A stretch of DNA of 58,084 bases from Bacteroidota bacterium (lineage in GTDB: Bacteria > Bacteroidota > Bacteroidia > Sphingobacteriales > Sphingobacteriaceae): positions 1-58,084 of the forward strand of contig JABDHD010000010.1 of NCBI GenBank assembly GCA_013285685.1, in the 5' to 3' direction. The notes beneath the pieces are model-generated. The model saw only the letters and a list, made by a program, of their open reading frames with translations. It was not told the origin of the DNA and made no database searches. Below, one piece after another: positions 54,985 through 58,084 of this stretch (position 1 is the stretch's first letter; every line of letters starts with the position of its first letter). Position numbers and translations under genes: made by a program.

Positions 54985-55761
54985 TTAAGCTTTTTTGGGT
55001 TGAGGATTTTTTAAATTTTCGATGATATAGTGCAGGGTTTGCCGGGTTTCGGGCGCCCACCATTGTTTAATCATCGCCTCCAGGCCTACAGTTTGGTCGG
55101 CATTTAATTTACTGATCAACTCGTTGCGCAGGTTCAGTTTGCTTTGGCTCCAGGTTACCGGGTTAAATTTCGTGTAGGCGCGAATCTTCTTCTCCGCAGC
55201 GGCCAATACGTTTTCCGGTTCGCATATTTCGTCAATAAGGCCATCCCTTAATGCTTCATCAACCGATAACAATTTACCCTCCAACAGGTACTGGTATGCT
55301 TTGCGCTTTCCGATCCAGAATGCGTAATTCTCACAAATCGTTTCAGGCACGATTACGCCAACAGGTATTTCGTTCAGCCCGATGATAAACTTCCCCTGCG
55401 CCATTACGCGGTAATCACAGCAAATGGCCAATACGCAACCGCCGGCAGGGCTATGCCCGCTTATAGCCGCAACCAGTGGCTTTTTAAAGCTGAAAAGAAC
55501 AGCCTGCAGGTTGAGCAGATCAACCCAAAACTGCTTTATTTTTTGCTCGTCATAGTCGTAAACTTCGATCAGGTCGACCCCTGATGAAAAGAAATTTTCC
55601 TTCCCCGTCAATATCACACCTGCGACATCATCGTTTTGTTCGAGGTCTTTTATAGCGGCCGTAAGCTCGGCAATCATTTCAAGATTGATCGGGTTCGAGC
55701 GGCCCCTGTCGAGCGTTAAAACAGCAAGCCTATCGCTGATGGTTAACCGGATGGTATTCAT
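54985..55761 (-). CDS. Delta3-Delta2-enoyl-CoA isomerase-like (crotonase family)
   Basis: A 258-residue crotonase-fold protein. GHSPAGGCVLAICCDYRV supplies the oxyanion hole, and GLNEIPVGVIVPE matches the region of the catalytic Glu in mitochondrial-type 3,2-enoyl-CoA isomerases more than the hydratases. The tail YTKFNPVTWSQSKLNLR also fits. It would move 3-cis/trans double bonds to 2-trans so that beta-oxidation can proceed. Its ATG overlaps the stop of the acyl-CoA synthetase gene (ATGA), and the dienoyl-CoA reductase gene follows after six bases. All three fit one job: entry and processing of unsaturated fatty acids. Confidence 0.83.
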   Translation of the reverse strand: MNTIRLTISDRLAVLTLDRGRSNPINLEMIAELTAAIKDLEQNDDVAGVILTGKENFFSSGVDLIEVYDYDEQKIKQFWVDLLNLQAVLFSFKKPLVAAISGHSPAGGCVLAICCDYRVMAQGKFIIGLNEIPVGVIVPETICENYAFWIGKRKAYQYLLEGKLLSVDEALRDGLIDEICEPENVLAAAEKKIRAYTKFNPVTWSQSKLNLRNELISKLNADQTVGLEAMIKQWWAPETRQTLHYIIENLKNPQPKKA

Positions 55762-57567
55762 ACATGCACTGGGTTTATGTTGTTTGCATCGGAATATATC
55801 TTTTCAATCTCGCTGTTATATTTTTCAAGGATCACCCTGCGCTTCATTTTGCCGGTCGGGGTCAGCTCTCCACCGTCTATGGACCACTCGTCAGGCAGCA
55901 AAGCGATCTTTTTCACCTCTTCCACATGGTTGAACTCGGGATTATACTTATCAACGATTGACTGGTACAATTCGATCACTTTGGGGTCTTTCACCAGGTC
56001 GTTTATGGACGACCCATTGATTTTATTCGTTGCGCACCAGGACCGCAGGTTGACGAATGAAGGCACAATAAGCGCGGCTGTAAATTTGCGGTTGGAGCCG
56101 ACTACCATCATTTGCTCGATCAGCGGGCTTTCCTTCATCCGGTTTTCAATGGGGAGCGGCGCTACGTATTTCCCCCCGGAGGTTTTGAATATCTCCTTGA
56201 TGCGGTCAGTTATTTTCAAAAAGATGCCGTCAAAGGCGCCTACATCGCCGGTATGGAACCAGCCGTCGGTGATCACTTCCGCTGTTAATTGGGGCTGCTT
56301 ATAGTAGCCGGCCATTATATTGGGGCCTTTGCATAATATTTCGCCGTCTTCGGCAATTTTTACCTGTACGCCATCAATCAGCGGGCCTACGGTACCAAAA
56401 CGGCGATGTTTGATATCAAACTGGTTAACGGCCACCACGGGCGAAGTTTCGGTAAGCCCATAGCCTTCGGCCACATTTACGCCCGCAGCGGTAAATATCC
56501 GCTCTATCCTTACCGGCGTGGCCGAGCTGCCCAATAAAACAAGCTGCACATTGCCGCCGAGCGCTTCGCGCCATTTGGTGAATACCAGCTTATCCGCAAT
56601 GCCTAATTTAAATTTATACCAGGCGCTTTTGCCCTCCAGCTCAAATTCCTCCGCGACCTTTATCGACCAAAAAAATATCTTTCGTTTAATCCCGGTAAGG
56701 CTTTGCCCGGTTATCATGATCCTTTCAAAAACCTTTTCGAAAAGCCGTGGCACCGAAGTAAAGATGGCAGGTTTAACATCTTTCAGATCGGCCCCGATGG
56801 TATCCATACTTTCGGCGTAATGGATGGTGTAACCGTCGAACAGGTAAATGTAGCTCACCATTTTTTCGAAAATGTGGTTGAGCGGCAAAAAGCTCAGCGC
56901 GCGCTTTTCCTTAAAAGATGTCTGGTTAAGCAGGGCAGTACAGGCTTTTACATTGCTTATGATGTTTTTGTGCGTCAGCATCACGCCTTTTGGCCGGCCT
57001 GTGGTGCCTGATGTATAAATGATAGTGGCGATGTGATCTTCTTTTATTTGGTTGCTTATCGACTTTAACTTCACCTGGTCGGCATCGTCAAACGACCGAA
57101 GCAGCGTTTCCCAATTGTCGGCGCCCGCAACCTGGTCAAAAGTGAATACTTTTTTCAGGTCGGGTAATTCAGGCAGAATTACGGCAACCTTATCATACAA
57201 TTCTTTTGTACCGACGAAAAGGTATTTTACACCGGCTTCCTTTAATATTTCCAGCAGCTCCTTGGGCCCGGTATTTGGATAAAGCGGAACCAGGATTGCA
57301 CCTGTCAATTGAACGGCAAGGTCGGTCATCAGCCATTCGGGCCGCCCGGCGCTGATCAAACCGATCTTATCCCGGCCTTCAGTTGTCCAGTCATTGGCCG
57401 ATACGCCCATATCCAGCAAGGCCTTCGCCAGCCGGTGTACCATCTGGTGTACCTGCTGTGTGCTGTAATGCACCCATGCCCCCGTTCAATTTACCGTTTA
57501 ACAGGTTGGTGACCGGCGCTTCGGCCTGGAGTTCGATACAATCAAATAATCTTGTGGAAGTGTTCAT
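55758..57567 (-). CDS. Long-chain fatty acid-CoA ligase (N-terminal frameshift)
   Basis: An AMP-forming acyl-CoA synthetase: P-loop YTSGTTGRPKGVMLTH, the A5 motif GYGLTETSPVVA and the A7-A8 region GWFHTGDVGAFD with KITDRIKEIFKTSGGKYVAP. The main frame (55758-57473) is 571 residues from a GTG and lacks the family's first ~30 residues. Those are found in another frame from the ATG at 57567 (MNTSTRLFDCIELQAEAPV then LNGKLN), which continues naturally into AWVHYSTQQ if one base is removed from a five-C run at 57479-57483. The intact protein would be about 602 residues. Either a real frameshift (gene damaged or translated from the internal GTG) or a sequencing slip. It is first in the operon with the isomerase and dienoyl-CoA reductase. 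Confidence 0.85.
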
Positions 57568-57593
57568 TAGTTCATTGGTTCATTAGTTCACTG
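57562..57593. repeat. 16-bp tandem duplication at a start codon
   Basis: GTTCATTAGTTCATTG is repeated directly (57562-57577 and 57578-57593) with one mismatch. The first copy includes the ATG of the fatty acid-CoA ligase (CAT at 57565-57567). Confidence 0.5.
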
Positions 57594-57679
57594 GTTGAAC
57601 AGTTCGATAAAGTTGTAAAGTAAGCGTGTTTAAATGGGCTATTTATCTGACTTGCCATTATTAGACTTCCCGATAAATT

Positions 57680-58021
57680 TCAGGTAAGCATTAAGTTTGA
57701 GATGAATAGTTTGAAGTTTTTCAAATAGGCGTCAAACTGCTCAACGGTGATTAGCCGCCTGATTTTCGATTTTCTTAGCCAACCCTTAGTTTCAATGATT
57801 GATCCCCGACTAAAATAGCAGAAGTTTCGATTTTCTTTATAATGGAATCTTCCATAACCTTCGGCAATATTGGCCCCAATTGAATCTGCCGATCGTACAA
57901 TTTGCTTTCCAACGGTATCTTTAGCAAAATAATCCCATTCGCTTACCAAAAACCAAATTTCATCACTAAAACTTTCCGCTAATTTGTATACTTCTAAATC
58001 ATCAAGGTTAAAATAACTCAT
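57680..58021 (-). CDS. Four-helix-bundle protein (S23/TIGR02436 type)
   Basis: A 113-residue small protein of the four-helix-bundle family first known from intervening sequences of bacterial 23S rRNA genes. Conserved features are LEVYKLAESFSDEI, VGKQIVRSADSIGANIAEGYGR and the RNFCYFSRGSIIETKGWL stretch. Family members form pentamers in known structures, but their cellular role is not settled. Here it stands alone, not inside an rRNA gene. The C-terminus is slightly shorter than usual. Its start is 63 bases from the window end, so upstream context cannot be read. Confidence 0.88.
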   Translation of the reverse strand: MSYFNLDDLEVYKLAESFSDEIWFLVSEWDYFAKDTVGKQIVRSADSIGANIAEGYGRFHYKENRNFCYFSRGSIIETKGWLRKSKIRRLITVEQFDAYLKNFKLFISNLMLT

Positions 58022-58084
58022 AAACTACGATTAAAAACTATCGCAAATTAATAAACTATTCCACCAATGAACATACTTGTTCAT

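Noticed and set aside
1..58084. tRNA, rRNA, integrase or prophage genes
   Set aside because: None could be recognised on either strand; the repeats are short and non-coding, with no transposase gene in the window.

Overview
The window looks like chromosomal DNA of a Bacteroidota member, most likely Sphingobacteriaceae (Mucilaginibacter/Pedobacter type). The evidence is TAnnTTTG-like promoter elements, few Shine-Dalgarno sites, Bacteroidota-type periplasmic glycoside hydrolases, Tat-exported PIG-L deacetylases, a 7TM-AraC regulator and many short palindromic intergenic repeats. The genus is inferred; no rRNA or tRNA gene is present.

Layout. 24-4222: purU, a Tat-exported PIG-L deacetylase, a PPOX-like protein and a secreted GH30 glycosidase. 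4818-28679: a same-strand array of eight sensor histidine kinases (HK1-HK8) with one O-methyltransferase inside it. It ends in a single-domain response regulator and a receiver-adenylate cyclase. 28988-33540: YitT-type membrane protein, HD phosphohydrolase, lipoproteins and an SGNH esterase. 33674-39502: a large tandem beta-helix (GH55-like) protein with a C-terminal propeller, a cytochrome c and a flavin amine oxidase. 39703-45066: a histone-H1-like protein and a four-gene operon (DoxX-cupin, MBL protein, DMT exporter, AhpD-like) divergent from a MocR regulator. 45650-46182: a cassette of three tiny unknown genes. 46541-53901: DHA2 exporter, DUF892 ferritin-like protein, VOC protein, CPBP protease, 7TM-AraC regulator, GH88/105 hydrolase and a second PIG-L paralogue. 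54073-57567: an operon for unsaturated fatty-acid degradation whose first gene carries a frameshift. The window ends with a four-helix-bundle (S23-type) gene.

The most striking object is the kinase array. All eight kinases carry almost the same dimerisation/phosphotransfer and ATPase core, joined to very different inputs: four periplasmic TPR sensors, a lipoprotein-like beta-propeller sensor, a 7TM-DISM sensor, a plain multi-pass membrane sensor, and a 1779-residue cytoplasmic protein with eight tandem copies of a ~185-residue module. No kinase has its own output domain. The only outputs nearby are the two receivers at the end, one fused to a cyclase, so the likely design is many sensors feeding one cyclic-nucleotide output. 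Two short orphan copies of the kinase 3' end (10777-10830 and 11948-12010) flank the methyltransferase, and HK6 is a mosaic of two core subtypes. Both point to growth of the array by duplication, recombination and sensor swapping.

Several families of palindromic repeats fill the intergenic spaces. One of them reaches the start codon of HK1.
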